DNA from: Alicyclobacillus sp. ALC3
Lineage (GTDB): Bacteria; Bacillota; Bacilli; Alicyclobacillales; Alicyclobacillaceae
Length of the DNA: 64,000 nt
Assembly (NCBI RefSeq): GCF_028751195.1
Contig: NZ_CP066784.1
Span: 3,658,001-3,722,000, forward strand
Reading direction: 5' to 3'
Part shown: in pieces, positions 1-8,918 of the stretch
How the letters are laid out: each line of letters begins with the position of its first letter
How positions within the stretch are numbered: position 1 is the first letter of the stretch
Position numbers and translations under genes: made by a program
Notes under the pieces: model-generated
Databases searched by the model: none
What the model saw: only the letters and a program-made list of their open reading frames with translations
Told to the model about the DNA's origin: nothing

Positions 1-131
1 CCGTTTTTCCACAGGATTCCAACCGTTGTAAGCGTCGTCTCACCTGGAACAATTAAAATGATGTACTCCAACGCGAGCATGACGAACATACCGGTGTAGC
101 CGTACACTTGAACCCAGTGCATAAAGTTCAT
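1..131 (-). CDS. DedA-family membrane protein, N-terminal part
   Basis: Only the first 43 codons lie in the window; the gene runs off the left edge. The visible protein has a hydrophobic helix containing GYTGMFVMLALEY and then the turn IVPGETTL. The E-Y-x-x-x-x-x-P-G-E pattern is typical of the start of DedA/SNARE-associated proteins, which are polytopic inner-membrane proteins linked to lipid flipping and envelope homeostasis. The ATG follows an AAGGATGG ribosome site about ten bases away. The family call rests on this short motif and could be wrong. Confidence 0.6.
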   Translation of the reverse strand, partial: MNFMHWVQVYGYTGMFVMLALEYIILIVPGETTLTTVGILWKN

Positions 132-252
132 TGTTCGCCATCCTTGTCTGTAGCATAGTTTGTCTGTTAATTCTCTAACGGCAGTGTCATTGTAGCATGC
201 ACTCCTGTAATAGATGTGAAGACAATGTTCAAAGTTCACCGTGAAGGCCAAT

Positions 253-306
253 GGCCGGATATTTCCGTTTGGGCGGATATTTCCGTTTGGCCGGATATTT
301 CTCTTG
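253..306. repeat. Three tandem 18-bp repeats upstream of the FAD dehydrogenase
   Basis: The unit GGCCGGATATTTCCGTTT occurs at 253-270, again with one change at 271-288, and a third time with a diverged end at 289-306. A perfect TATAAT lies just downstream at 317-322, so the array covers the place where a -35 element would be. A phased operator for a DNA-binding protein is possible. The repeats also read through in frame (WPDISV), but the real start of the downstream gene is at 375, so they are probably not coding. Confidence 0.7.
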
Positions 307-374
307 CCTGCCACAGTATAATGGTGATTGGCGCGAGCAGCCGAAGCGCTCGCTGCCCTGAGGAGGAACAACCC

Positions 375-1802
375 ATGAGTGCGGCGTACGACGTTGTGAT
401 TGTCGGTGCGGGCCCAGCTGGACTCTACGCGGCTTACGAATTCACGCGCAAGGCTCCGGAGCTGAAAGTGCTCCTAATCGATAAAGGTATGGAAGCGAAA
501 TACCGCCACTGTCCCATCATGGAGGGTAAGACAGACAAGTGCCCGCCGGCGAACAAAATCAAGGACTACGCCAGTTGTTGGCCTGCCTGTGGCATCATCA
601 ACGGAGCAGGTGGAGCGGGCAGCTTCAGCGATGGCAAGTTTAACATCACATCCGAATTCGGTGGCTTTCTGACAGATTACCTGCCACCGTCAAAGGTACT
701 CGAACTGATCCGGTATGTAGACGACATCAACCTTGCCCATGACGCACCTCAGACGATCACGGACCCGACTACAGAGGCAGTCGCCGCGATTGAACGGCGC
801 GCCATGGGGGCAGGGTTGAAACTGCTGCGCGCCCAAGTGCGTCACATCGGCACAGACCGTAACCTTGAACTCATGAACAGCATCTTTAAATACCTCGATC
901 AACACATCGAAATGCGCTTTCGGACATTTGTGGAAGACCTAATTACAGAAAACGGTGAGATCCGCGGCGTCACCGTTCGCGGCGGGGACACGATTTACAC
1001 CAAACGGCTGCTTCTCGCGCCAGGGCGGGACGGCGCGACTTGGCTGTCGGAGTTGTTCCGGAGACACAAATTAAAGATGAGCAACAACCAGGTCGACATC
1101 GGCGTGCGGGTCGAGACCTCGAACGTGATCATGAAAGAGATTAACGAACACCTGTACGAAGGTAAGTTTATCTTCAACTCGCCTTCGACCGGGCTGCGGG
1201 TGCGCACCTTTTGCAGTAACCCGTCCGGTCACGTCGTGGTGGAAAATCATACCGGGATTATGGCTGTGAACGGACACGCTTACAAAGACCCAGCGCTTGG
1301 CACGCAAAACACCAACTTTGCGCTGCTCGTGAGCCACCGATTCACCGAACCGTTTGACCGGCCAAACGAGTTTGCCCGACAAATCTGCGCCCATGCAAAT
1401 GCCCTCTCCGACGGGTCCATTATGGTGCAGAAGTACGGAGATATTCTCAAGGGGCGGCGCAGTACGCCGGCGCGAATTCAGGAAGGGTTTGTTGAGCCAA
1501 CGCTGAAGGAGGCGGTTCCCGGTGACCTCGGTCTGGTACTGCCCTACAAGACGATGGTAGCTTTGCAGGAAATGGTCGAAGCACTCGATCACGTAACGCC
1601 AGGCATCGCGAGCGAACACACGCTGTTCTACGGCGTCGAAGCGAAGTTCTACGCTTCCCGTGCGGACGTGGACGACAAGCTTCAGACGCGGGTGGGCGGT
1701 CTGTACTGTGCGGGTGACGGGCCGGGAATTTCTCGCGGGATCTCGCAGGCAGCAAGCAGTGGCGTGTACGCAGCGAGAAACATCATCAGTGAACTCAACT
1801 AA
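375..1802 (+). CDS. FAD-dependent dehydrogenase (COG2509-like)
   Basis: A 475-residue flavoprotein. The N-terminus has a dinucleotide-binding Rossmann motif (VVIVGAGPAGLYAA, about residues 6-19). About residues 40-90 carry a cysteine-rich stretch with CP, CPP, SCWPACG and then GAGGAGSFSDGK, a pattern seen in the uncharacterised FAD-dependent dehydrogenases of COG2509. A second FAD contact (GLYCAGDGPGISRGI) lies near the C-terminus. The cysteines may bind a metal or Fe-S cluster, but this is inference. The start at 375 was chosen because AGGAGG precedes it by nine bases; the upstream in-frame ATG at 216 lacks a ribosome site and would translate the 18-bp repeats. The gene appears monocistronic. 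Its substrate is unknown. Confidence 0.85.
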   Translation: MSAAYDVVIVGAGPAGLYAAYEFTRKAPELKVLLIDKGMEAKYRHCPIMEGKTDKCPPANKIKDYASCWPACGIINGAGGAGSFSDGKFNITSEFGGFLTDYLPPSKVLELIRYVDDINLAHDAPQTITDPTTEAVAAIERRAMGAGLKLLRAQVRHIGTDRNLELMNSIFKYLDQHIEMRFRTFVEDLITENGEIRGVTVRGGDTIYTKRLLLAPGRDGATWLSELFRRHKLKMSNNQVDIGVRVETSNVIMKEINEHLYEGKFIFNSPSTGLRVRTFCSNPSGHVVVENHTGIMAVNGHAYKDPALGTQNTNFALLVSHRFTEPFDRPNEFARQICAHANALSDGSIMVQKYGDILKGRRSTPARIQEGFVEPTLKEAVPGDLGLVLPYKTMVALQEMVEALDHVTPGIASEHTLFYGVEAKFYASRADVDDKLQTRVGGLYCAGDGPGISRGISQAASSGVYAARNIISELN

Positions 1803-1827
1803 GTGACGTGGTTTGCGCGAACAGTCA

Positions 1828-1860
1828 GGGCTTGCGGTGGAATGCCGCAAGCCCATTTTC
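1828..1860 (+). terminator. Rho-independent terminator after the FAD dehydrogenase
   Basis: A perfect 10-bp stem GGGCTTGCGG/CCGCAAGCCC with a 7-base loop is followed by ATTTTC. It lies between two convergent genes. Confidence 0.8.
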
Positions 1861-1894
1861 ATGGTCGGGATTTTGTGCTTTGCAGATGCTCTTC

Positions 1895-2989
1895 TCAGCG
1901 GGCGAACTCAGAGGCGGCTTTGATGCCTGGAATGTAGGTGAGCAACTGCTCGACGTCTGTGTGGGCACTTGCAAACAGCATCAGCCACATATCGTCGTGT
2001 GCAGGCAGGAACGACATGACGCCTTCCTGCGCGTCGACGTGAAAGCGAACAGCGTGTAGGGTGCCCATTTTGTCGCACAGTTTCTCTGTGGCTTGGTAGT
2101 AAGTGGCGAGAGATGCGACGAACGCCGGGTCATAGGCGTGATCGGCGGCAGCCAACACACCGTGATGAAAGGCAACCCACCCGAGAATACGCTGGTCGTC
2201 CGACAGCCGGTTGAAAGCGGCAATCCATGCGTCGCGCACCGTTCCCTCGAGCTTCAGGTCTTCGACATGGAAGCTGTAGCTTGGTTTACTGACCACTCTC
2301 AGCGGGGAACTGTCTGCTGGTTCAGGGATTGGTCGCGGTTGGCCAGGACTTGAGTCGGGTGCCGTGTTACTTGGGCCTTGCAGGTCCTGGCGCACGAGTT
2401 CGGCGAGTTCTAATAAGTCCGGCTCGCGCCGCGTGGACACTGTCGTCTCGTCGACAGGTCGCTGTCGGGTGGCCTCTCCCATTTGCGCAGGAATGTCGGG
2501 CGCTTCACCCCTACGTTGGGTTGCAAGCAGACCCAAGACGCGCTCCATCAAAGCGTCAAGGTCCGTATCTTCCATTGGCACGTGCTTGAACAGCGAAGCC
2601 ACGTTCTCTGCGTCCGCTGCGGCCTTGAGTTGGGTTTCGGTCGCACGCTCGGTCGCACGTGCGGCGGAGCGCTCGGTCGTTCGCTGGGCGGCTCGTTCGG
2701 CAGGTGCAGCTCGAGGCGGTCCGTACATCGCTATCAGTTCGTCAATCGCTCTGGTCAACATACCGTCGAGTTCTTCCGGACTCGGCAGTGGCACACCGAC
2801 CGCTTTCACTGTGTCCGGGTGTTCCGCTGAAGCTTGGCGCCCAGCAACCGTTTCAAGCAATTTTTCCATCCGCTCGTCAAGGTCGGACGTAGCAGGAGAC
2901 GAGTGCCTCACCCGGTCGAGCTCGAGTTGTGCCAAGCGATTAATCATGCGTGCCAGTTCAGCGCTTTGGGCCTGGTCTACATCACTCAT
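1895..2989 (-). CDS. Hypothetical protein with disordered, charged N-terminal half
   Basis: A 364-residue protein I do not recognise. The N-terminal two thirds are acidic and basic, with predicted helices and low-complexity RATERATE-like stretches (about 90-115), then a Pro/Ser-rich linker. The last 120 residues look like a compact globular domain beginning near SFHVEDLKLEG and containing WVAFHHGVLAAADHAYD and a MSFLPAHDDMWLMLFASAHTD segment. There is no signal peptide or membrane span, so it is probably cytoplasmic. An AAAGGAGG ribosome site eleven bases upstream supports the ATG. It lies just 3' of the DHA2 transporter on the same strand and may be cotranscribed with it. Confidence 0.75.
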   Translation of the reverse strand: MSDVDQAQSAELARMINRLAQLELDRVRHSSPATSDLDERMEKLLETVAGRQASAEHPDTVKAVGVPLPSPEELDGMLTRAIDELIAMYGPPRAAPAERAAQRTTERSAARATERATETQLKAAADAENVASLFKHVPMEDTDLDALMERVLGLLATQRRGEAPDIPAQMGEATRQRPVDETTVSTRREPDLLELAELVRQDLQGPSNTAPDSSPGQPRPIPEPADSSPLRVVSKPSYSFHVEDLKLEGTVRDAWIAAFNRLSDDQRILGWVAFHHGVLAAADHAYDPAFVASLATYYQATEKLCDKMGTLHAVRFHVDAQEGVMSFLPAHDDMWLMLFASAHTDVEQLLTYIPGIKAASEFAR

Positions 2990-3005
2990 GGTGCGCTCGC
3001 CTCCT

Positions 3006-4886
3006 TTAGCCCTGTGGTTTGAGCTTCTCTTCCTGAATGGCTTCGAGTAACGTTAGGGCTCGCTCGAGTTTCCGGCGGTCTTCAGCAGAAGCGCCTGGTT
3101 TCGCTGCGTCACGGGCCTTCCACGCGGCGAGCACGCCGAGCAATTGGAGGTCACGCAAGACCGCTGCGTGACCGTCTTCAACTCTCGCGACCGGAGTCGT
3201 TTCTTCCTCATAGACAAAGTGTCGGCCGCGGAACAACGACGCAATGGCGGCGGCCAGCGACAATCCAAACGAGATCCAAAACGCCTCTGCCAACCCCTTC
3301 ATGAAGGGGGCGCCAATGAGGTGAGGGAAGAACGTCTTTCCGAGTAGCAGTTTGTAACTCGCTGCCGGCAACGCCGCAAGCGCCGCTACCGGAATCATGT
3401 GCGCCATCGGGTTGTAGCCGAGCAGCGCCGAGAACAGCGCCATCGTCGGCGGGAGTGACGCCGCTTGTTTGACAACTGCGGCAGGTAGGCCCTGCGCGGT
3501 CAAACCAGTGGTCAGAGCGTGTGGCAGATGTGCTGCGAGTCCGGCGATCACGATGCTGAAAAACACACCCATGCTCATCATCTGACCGGCATTCATAAAC
3601 GTCGCGCGCATGCCAGATGCAGCGCCGCGAAAGCGGGGGGGCACCGAGTTCATGATCGATGCGCTGTTTGGCGAAGCGAACAGGCCCATGCCACAGCCAA
3701 TGATGAACAGGTACACTGCAAACGGCCAGTAGTGGAAGTTGAATGGCAAGGTTAAGAGCAGGAGAAAGCCAATCGCGCTGACGACCATGCCGCCTGTGGC
3801 AAACAGGCGAGCGCCAAAGCGGTCCGACAGATAGCCGCTGATGGGACCCGCCAACAGGAAGCCAACCATTTGTGGCAGCGTATCGATGCCGGCCCGCAGA
3901 GGTGTGTTCGTGTACGATACTCCGTGCAGAGGCAACCAGATGCCTTGCAACCAGATAATCAACATAAACTGCAAACCACCGCGGGCCAGAGCTCCAAAAA
4001 AACTGCTCATGTTGCCAAACGCGAACGCGCGAATCCTGAATAGGTGCATGTAGAACATCGGGTCTTCGACGATATTCTCAATCCATACGAACAGGAGTAA
4101 CATCACGACGCCGACGACGAGCGACGTGATCACAAATGGACTGTGCCAACCCATGGTGTACTTCTTGTACGGCATGATGCCATATGTGAGCCCGAGCATG
4201 ATGCCGGTAATGCCGAGACCCAGCGTAATGTTGCCCCAGAAATCTATCTTGTGCCGCTCAGGGCGGGTGGTCAATTCACGCAGTGCGACGTACGCCCAGA
4301 CGGTTCCGATAATTCCGATTGGAACGTTGACGAGAAAAATCCAGCGCCAGTGCCCTGTGGCAGCGAGCAAGCCGCCAACGACTAGACCGATGACGCCACC
4401 GCCGACCCCGGCGATTTGGTTGAGGCCAAGTGCCAGCCCACGCTGGTTGCCAGGGAAAGCGTCTGTCAGGATGGCAGCGCTGTTGGAAAACAGAAATGCA
4501 CCACCGACACCTTGGACGATACGGAAAATAATCAGTTCAACTTCGCCGTTCAAACCTTTACTCCACGTCAGCGAGCACAAAATTGAGCCGATAGTGAAAA
4601 TCAGAAACCCCAAGTTGTACAGTCGGACGCGCCCGAACAGGTCGGACAACCGCCCGAACGTCACGAGCAGTACCGTCGTGGCGACGTTAAAGCCAAGCAG
4701 CACCCACAACAGGAGACCGGTCTGTCCACCTTGCAACGGATTCACCTGGATGCCCTTGAAAATAACAGGCAGTGCAATGATGAGGATGGTCCCGTTGATG
4801 GCGGCCATCAAGATACCTAACGTTGTGTTTGAGAGCGCAATCCACTTGTACGCAGTGCCGCGCCTCGAGATTGACGCAGTTGCCAA
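3006..4886 (-). CDS. MFS drug exporter, DHA2 (14-TMS) family
   Basis: A proton-coupled multidrug-type exporter of about 626 residues. The MFS signature is visible as GRLSDLFGRVR in the first cytoplasmic loop, and the DHA2 pattern as FRIVQGVGGAFLFSNSAA and LVNVPIGIIG. Hydrophobic segments fit 14 membrane spans, followed by a charged cytoplasmic tail of about 80 residues that is longer than usual. I prefer the TTG at 4886 because the AAAGGGA ribosome site directly abuts the GTG at 4895, leaving no spacing for it. The gene faces a MerR regulator across about 200 bp, which is a common layout for inducible efflux. The substrate is not evident. Confidence 0.88.
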   Translation of the reverse strand: MATASISRRGTAYKWIALSNTTLGILMAAINGTILIIALPVIFKGIQVNPLQGGQTGLLLWVLLGFNVATTVLLVTFGRLSDLFGRVRLYNLGFLIFTIGSILCSLTWSKGLNGEVELIIFRIVQGVGGAFLFSNSAAILTDAFPGNQRGLALGLNQIAGVGGGVIGLVVGGLLAATGHWRWIFLVNVPIGIIGTVWAYVALRELTTRPERHKIDFWGNITLGLGITGIMLGLTYGIMPYKKYTMGWHSPFVITSLVVGVVMLLLFVWIENIVEDPMFYMHLFRIRAFAFGNMSSFFGALARGGLQFMLIIWLQGIWLPLHGVSYTNTPLRAGIDTLPQMVGFLLAGPISGYLSDRFGARLFATGGMVVSAIGFLLLLTLPFNFHYWPFAVYLFIIGCGMGLFASPNSASIMNSVPPRFRGAASGMRATFMNAGQMMSMGVFFSIVIAGLAAHLPHALTTGLTAQGLPAAVVKQAASLPPTMALFSALLGYNPMAHMIPVAALAALPAASYKLLLGKTFFPHLIGAPFMKGLAEAFWISFGLSLAAAIASLFRGRHFVYEEETTPVARVEDGHAAVLRDLQLLGVLAAWKARDAAKPGASAEDRRKLERALTLLEAIQEEKLKPQG

Positions 4887-5026
4887 CAGTACCACTCCCT
4901 TTGTCTGTTTTGAAACAAAACTAGGTCACGCCATCCACAAATTTCCCACAGAAGATCTTAACAAACATATACATCTTACGTCAACGTTACATTTATCGTT
5001 TCCGGGAAATTTACTGCGTCTGGAAA

Positions 5027-5056
5027 TGGACGTTCACGTGAGAGTCATGCTATAAT
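5027..5056 (+). promoter_or_regulatory. Promoter of the merR-hydrolase operon
   Basis: TGGACG (5027-5032), an 18-bp spacer, and a perfect TATAAT (5051-5056). The spacer holds the palindrome TCACGTGA (5034-5041). A somewhat long spacer with a palindrome inside it is what MerR-type regulators bind. A further short palindrome, TTTCCGGGAAA, lies at 4999-5009. Transcription would begin near 5063, which rules out the ATG at 5055 as the regulator's start. Confidence 0.55.
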
Positions 5057-5096
5057 GTCGCCGCAAATCCTCAGGCATTGGAGGCCCGTCTACGAC

Positions 5097-5567
5097 ATGG
5101 GCAAAGAACAGGACACGGAGCACCTCGACGACGACAGGTTGTCGTTTACTGTTGAGGAAGTCGTTAAAGAGCTAGGTGTGACACCGCGGACCTTGCATTA
5201 CTACGAGGAAGTGGGCCTTGTCGAACCTGCGTCTCGGACTGCAGGCGGACACCGCCTGTATGACCATGCCGGGGTAGAGAAACTGCGGCGCATCCTGCGG
5301 CTAAAGGAGTCACTTGGCTACTCCTTGCAGGAGATTAAGTCGGTCCTCGATCACGAACGCGTGCTTGACGAGATCAGAGCGACTTGGCACACTCAGGAGA
5401 TGACCGACGAACAGCGCCAGCAGTTGCTGGATGAGTCTGTTCGCCGTATTGAAGAGGTTCTCGGTAACATCGATGAAAAGCTGAAACGACTGAAGACGAT
5501 CCGTAAAGGGTTCTCCGATCGCTTGCAACGCATCAGGGACTTCCAGGAACAACAGGTGAAGTTTTGA
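5097..5567 (+). CDS. MerR-family transcriptional regulator
   Basis: A 156-residue regulator. The N-terminal winged helix has the MerR signature: FTVEEVVKELGVTPRTLHYYEEVGLVEP (paraphrased here as one helix-turn-helix plus wing), then RLYDHAGVEKLRRILRLKESLGYSLQEIK. The C-terminal third is a long coiled coil for dimerisation. No cysteine cluster typical of metal sensors is seen. The start is set at 5097 because the promoter -10 overlaps the only upstream ATG; GGAGG precedes 5097 by 12 bases. The gene is followed directly by a dienelactone hydrolase and faces a DHA2 exporter, so it probably senses an organic compound and controls one or both. Confidence 0.85.
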   Translation: MGKEQDTEHLDDDRLSFTVEEVVKELGVTPRTLHYYEEVGLVEPASRTAGGHRLYDHAGVEKLRRILRLKESLGYSLQEIKSVLDHERVLDEIRATWHTQEMTDEQRQQLLDESVRRIEEVLGNIDEKLKRLKTIRKGFSDRLQRIRDFQEQQVKF

Positions 5568-5608
5568 TGGATTGCACACAACGCCTACATGAAGAAAGGG
5601 ATGAAGAC

Positions 5609-6439
5609 ATGTCAGTAAAAACGGAATGGGTGCGTTATGGCGCTGACAACCAGTACCTCGGCTTTGCAGCTGTGCTGGAAAACGCGAAGACACCGCTGCC
5701 AGCCGTCATTGTGATTCAGGAGATTTGGAGTGTCGACGAGCACATTCAGGATGTCACGACCCGTTTTGCCGAGGCAGGATACGTCGCCTTTGCGCCTGAC
5801 CTGTACGCTGTGAACGGTGAACGGCCGGAAACCCTGCGGACAGAGCGCATTGGGTTGGTGAAACAGTTCCTCAACTCTGTACCGCCGTCAGTCTGGCACA
5901 ACGCCGACGACCGTGCAGCGGCGCTTGCGAAGTTGCCGGAGGAAGAACAAAAGGCCATTGGCGAGACATTTTCGACACTGTTTGGCGGCCTGCAGATGGA
6001 CCGCTACATGCCGCAAGTCACGGCGACTTCAGCCTTTTTACGCGAGACCTACGAACCGAGCAAAGGACAAGGTGTCGCCTCTGTTGGCTACTGCATGGGC
6101 GGCAGCCTGTCCGCTCTGCTGTCGGCGAGTGACCCAGACCTGCGTGGCGCAGCCGTCTATTACGGTAGCGTATTGCCGGATGAAGCTGGGATCGACCGAA
6201 TTACTTGCCCCGTGCGCGCTTTTTACGGGGAAGACGACGTCCGTCTCATCCCGGCCATCCAGACGTTCGAAGAGAACATGCGCAAAGCAGGCAAATCTGT
6301 GGAAGTTGACATTTACAAGGGCGCGAATCACGCCTTCTTCAATGATGGTCGTCCATCGTATGAGGTGAATGCGGCCCGTGACGCGCTCGCCAAGACACTG
6401 TCCTTCTTCAACGAAGTGTTGGGTCAGACGTCGAAGTAG
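5609..6439 (+). CDS. Dienelactone hydrolase family protein
   Basis: A 276-residue alpha/beta hydrolase. The catalytic triad of dienelactone hydrolases can be seen: Cys162 in GYCMGGS, Asp209 or Asp210 in YGEDD, and His241 in GANHAFFND. Glu38 in IQEIWS matches the glutamate that activates the cysteine in this family. Members hydrolyse dienelactones or other small esters in the cytoplasm. The start at 5609 has a GAAAGGG site nine bases upstream; an ATG at 5564 would overlap the merR stop but has no ribosome site. It is cotranscribed with the MerR gene and ends at a strong terminator. The natural substrate is unknown. Confidence 0.85.
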   Translation: MSVKTEWVRYGADNQYLGFAAVLENAKTPLPAVIVIQEIWSVDEHIQDVTTRFAEAGYVAFAPDLYAVNGERPETLRTERIGLVKQFLNSVPPSVWHNADDRAAALAKLPEEEQKAIGETFSTLFGGLQMDRYMPQVTATSAFLRETYEPSKGQGVASVGYCMGGSLSALLSASDPDLRGAAVYYGSVLPDEAGIDRITCPVRAFYGEDDVRLIPAIQTFEENMRKAGKSVEVDIYKGANHAFFNDGRPSYEVNAARDALAKTLSFFNEVLGQTSK

Positions 6440-6474
6440 GGCTGACGTGAACAGTCAGTTAGGCAACAACAGTG

Positions 6475-6512
6475 GGGCAGGAGTGAACCGATCGGTTCAC
6501 CTGCCCTGTTTT
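6475..6512 (+). terminator. Rho-independent terminator with an 18-bp palindrome
   Basis: GGGCAG (6475-6480) pairs with CTGCCC (6501-6506) around the perfect palindrome GTGAACCGATCGGTTCAC (6483-6500); TGTTTT follows. It closes the merR-hydrolase operon. The palindromic core could also serve as a protein-binding site, but the T-run makes termination the better call. Confidence 0.8.
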
Positions 6513-6595
6513 GCCTGTGTACTCTGCCAATTCATTAGACGCGGCATGCATTTGGCAACAAATCCTGATACACTAAAACGAGGAGGCTGATACAG

Positions 6596-7561
6596 ATGGA
6601 ACGACATCAAGTGATGATTCTCGGCACCGGACCAGCAGGTCTGACTGCAGCGATATACGCCGCTCGAGCAAACCTGAAGCCAGTGGTTGTAGAAGGTAAT
6701 GAACCTGGTGGGCAGTTGACACTGACAACCGAAATCGAAAATTTCCCGGGCTTCCCGGATGCTATCATGGGTCCAGAGCTAATGGACAACATGCGCAAAC
6801 AAGCCGAGCGTTTTGGAGCGACGTTTGTGCATGGCTGGGCGACGGCAGCAGACTTGTCCAAACGTCCATTTCGAGTGACGGTAAACGACGAAGATGAGTA
6901 CGAGGCGGAAGCATTGATTATTTCTACAGGCGCATCCGCCAAAATGCTCGGCATCGCAGGCGAGTCAGAGTTGATTGGACGTGGCGTTTCAACGTGCGCC
7001 ACGTGTGATGGGTTCTTCTTCCGTAATCGGCCGATTTTGGTGGTTGGCGGTGGAGACTCAGCTATGGAAGAAGCGACCTTCCTGACCAAATTCGCCAGTG
7101 AGGTCACGATTGTGCATCGTCGAAACGAGCTGCGGGCGTCAAAAGTGATGCAAGAGCGTGCTCGCAACAATCCGAAAATCAAATGGGCGCTGAACGTCAC
7201 GCCGGTTTCGGTGCAGTCGCAGGACGGCAAAGTCTCTGCCCTCGAGGTCAAGGACAATGAGACTGGGGAAACGCGCACGCTTCCGACGGAAGGCCTGTTC
7301 GTAGCAATCGGTCACCAGCCCAACACCACCTTCTTAAATGGGCAGGTTGAATTGGATAGTGTTGGCTATATCAAGACGCAGGGCGTCTCCTCAGCGACGA
7401 CTGTCGAAGGGGTCTTTGCGTGTGGTGACGTCATGGACCCACACTATCGCCAAGCCATTACGGCTGCAGGCAGTGGCTGCAAAGCTGCGATGGACGTGGA
7501 GAAGTTCCTCGAGGGTTCGAGTTCCCACGACTGGTCGATGTCTTCTGCAGGTGCGCACTGA
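6596..7561 (+). CDS. trxB: Thioredoxin-disulfide reductase
   Basis: A 321-residue FAD/NADPH flavoprotein that reduces oxidised thioredoxin in the cytoplasm. The FAD motif GTGPAGLTAA is at residues 10-19, the redox-active CATC at Cys134/Cys137 with following DGFF, the NADPH motif VVGGGDSAMEEA near 148, and the C-terminal FAD motif GVFACGDVMD. Length and domain order match low-molecular-weight thioredoxin reductases. An AGGAGG site sits about 11 bases before the ATG. The next gene, a FolC-like ligase, begins almost at once, and a read-through operon with the MntP-like gene is likely. Because other flavoproteins share this fold, ferredoxin-NADP reductase was considered, but those lack CxxC. Confidence 0.93.
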   Translation: MERHQVMILGTGPAGLTAAIYAARANLKPVVVEGNEPGGQLTLTTEIENFPGFPDAIMGPELMDNMRKQAERFGATFVHGWATAADLSKRPFRVTVNDEDEYEAEALIISTGASAKMLGIAGESELIGRGVSTCATCDGFFFRNRPILVVGGGDSAMEEATFLTKFASEVTIVHRRNELRASKVMQERARNNPKIKWALNVTPVSVQSQDGKVSALEVKDNETGETRTLPTEGLFVAIGHQPNTTFLNGQVELDSVGYIKTQGVSSATTVEGVFACGDVMDPHYRQAITAAGSGCKAAMDVEKFLEGSSSHDWSMSSAGAH

Positions 7562-7568
7562 CCCGTTC

Positions 7569-8918
7569 ATGCGTGACGTGATTGGTCTGGCGTACAAGTC
7601 GTATAACCGTGCAAAATCGTTTGTTGAAGGCAAGCCTGATCGCGAAATTCGTCACCCCGAGTGGACGCGTCTCCTCCTCGACCAGTTCGACCGTCCGGAT
7701 GACACGCGCAACGTCATGGTGACAGGCAGCAAAGGGAAGGGGTCGCACGCGATTCTACTCGCAGCTATTCTGCAGCGGGCAGGGCTTCGCGTCGGCCTCT
7801 TTACTGGGCCACATTTAGTAGACTTCATGGAGCGGTTCCGAGTCGATGGCACCCCAATTCCGGAATCAGACTTTGCGCGTCTGATGAGGCAAGTGTCGCA
7901 AGTCTCAGAGACCCTGCCAGTGCCAGAAGGACAGTACATAGGCCCTGTCGGCTTGTTGGCCGTCGTCGCCGCACTGTGGTTTCGTGAACAATCGACAGAC
8001 GTGAACGTCTACGAATGCGGACGCGGCGCGCTGCATGACGACGTCAACCAAGTCCTGCATGCAGTGGCCGTTGTGTCACCGATTTTTCTCGAACACGCCC
8101 GAGAGTTAGGACCCACATTGGCCGACGTCGCTCGCGAGAAGGCGGGAGTGGTGACTGACGCGACCAAATTTGTCGTCAGTCACCAGCAGACGAGTGACGT
8201 GTTGACCGCACTGCACGCTGCCTGTCTGCGACACGGCACACGCCTCGAAATTGTCGAAGCTGAAGGCTTGCAGGCGCCTAGGGTGTATTTGCCTGGCCCT
8301 GGTAGCCGGGCCGTCGACGTCGAGCTGCCAAGCGGGGGCCCTTACCTGGCTGTAAACGCAGAAGTGGCCGCGGCGGGGGCGACCGCCGTATTCGAGGTGT
8401 GGCCGGAACTAGCAAGGCGAGTGCCAACTCCAATTGACCTGCGGCAGTTACAACTACCTGGTCGTATGCAAGTCGTCCGAGAAAGGCCTCTCACTGTAGT
8501 CGACGGCACCATTCACCGTGACTCTGCGCGCTTTGTCGCCGCGTGGCTAAACAATTGGCTTGTTCGTCATGCAGACCGCCAGGTTGGACTGGTGTTCGGG
8601 CTTCCGGCGGACAAGGATGTGACGGGAGTACTTGAGGTGCTGTGCCCGTTGGCCTCATTTGTCGTCGTGGCCAAGGCGAGAAACCCACACCTGCACTTCG
8701 ATGCAGGCGTGGCTTCCGTTTCGCGCACCTTCCTCGCGGACGTAGAGGAGTGTACGGACATTGGTGACGCCGTGCGGGCTGCAGACAGGCGGTTGGGCGA
8801 TGACGACCTCTTGTTGGTGCTTGGTACCCAGTCGTTCGTCGGAGATGCTTTGCTTTATTTTGCTGCGCCCACACAGTCGCTGTGGACGGTGAGTCAACCG
8901 GGAGGGGTAGTGCGGTGA
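7569..8918 (+). CDS. Mur-ligase-family protein, divergent FolC-like
   Basis: A 449-residue ATP-dependent ligase relative. The P-loop VTGSKGKGSH (51-60) and the following VGLFTGPHLVDFMERFRVDG are typical of folylpolyglutamate/dihydrofolate synthases, which add glutamate to folates. Other motifs depart from FolC: the usual EVGLGGRLDATN region reads ECGRGALHDDVN, and the DGAHN region reads DGTIHRDS. Lys, Asp and Glu residues that hold Mg-ATP may therefore differ. The ATG at 7569 is chosen for homology; a GTG at 7551 overlapping trxB is possible and neither has a strong ribosome site. It lies between trxB and an MntP-like gene, not in a folate operon. It may act on a different amide-forming substrate. 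Confidence 0.7.
   Translation: MRDVIGLAYKSYNRAKSFVEGKPDREIRHPEWTRLLLDQFDRPDDTRNVMVTGSKGKGSHAILLAAILQRAGLRVGLFTGPHLVDFMERFRVDGTPIPESDFARLMRQVSQVSETLPVPEGQYIGPVGLLAVVAALWFREQSTDVNVYECGRGALHDDVNQVLHAVAVVSPIFLEHARELGPTLADVAREKAGVVTDATKFVVSHQQTSDVLTALHAACLRHGTRLEIVEAEGLQAPRVYLPGPGSRAVDVELPSGGPYLAVNAEVAAAGATAVFEVWPELARRVPTPIDLRQLQLPGRMQVVRERPLTVVDGTIHRDSARFVAAWLNNWLVRHADRQVGLVFGLPADKDVTGVLEVLCPLASFVVVAKARNPHLHFDAGVASVSRTFLADVEECTDIGDAVRAADRRLGDDDLLLVLGTQSFVGDALLYFAAPTQSLWTVSQPGGVVR

Noticed and set aside
1071..1862. Minus-strand open frame over the FAD dehydrogenase
   Set aside because: The plus-strand gene has clear motifs and a ribosome site; the minus frame has neither.
2364..3050. Plus-strand open frames over the unknown gene at 1895
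   Set aside because: They are Ser/Arg-rich and lack ribosome sites, while the minus-strand frame has AAAGGAGG and a sensible protein composition.
4126..5055. Long plus-strand open frame of 309 codons over the DHA2 gene
   Set aside because: It lies antisense to a clear 14-span transporter, has no ribosome site, and its protein is rich in Pro, Arg and Ser with no domain.
5055..5096. ATG at 5055 as the MerR start
   Set aside because: It overlaps the TATAAT box and lies upstream of the predicted transcription start.
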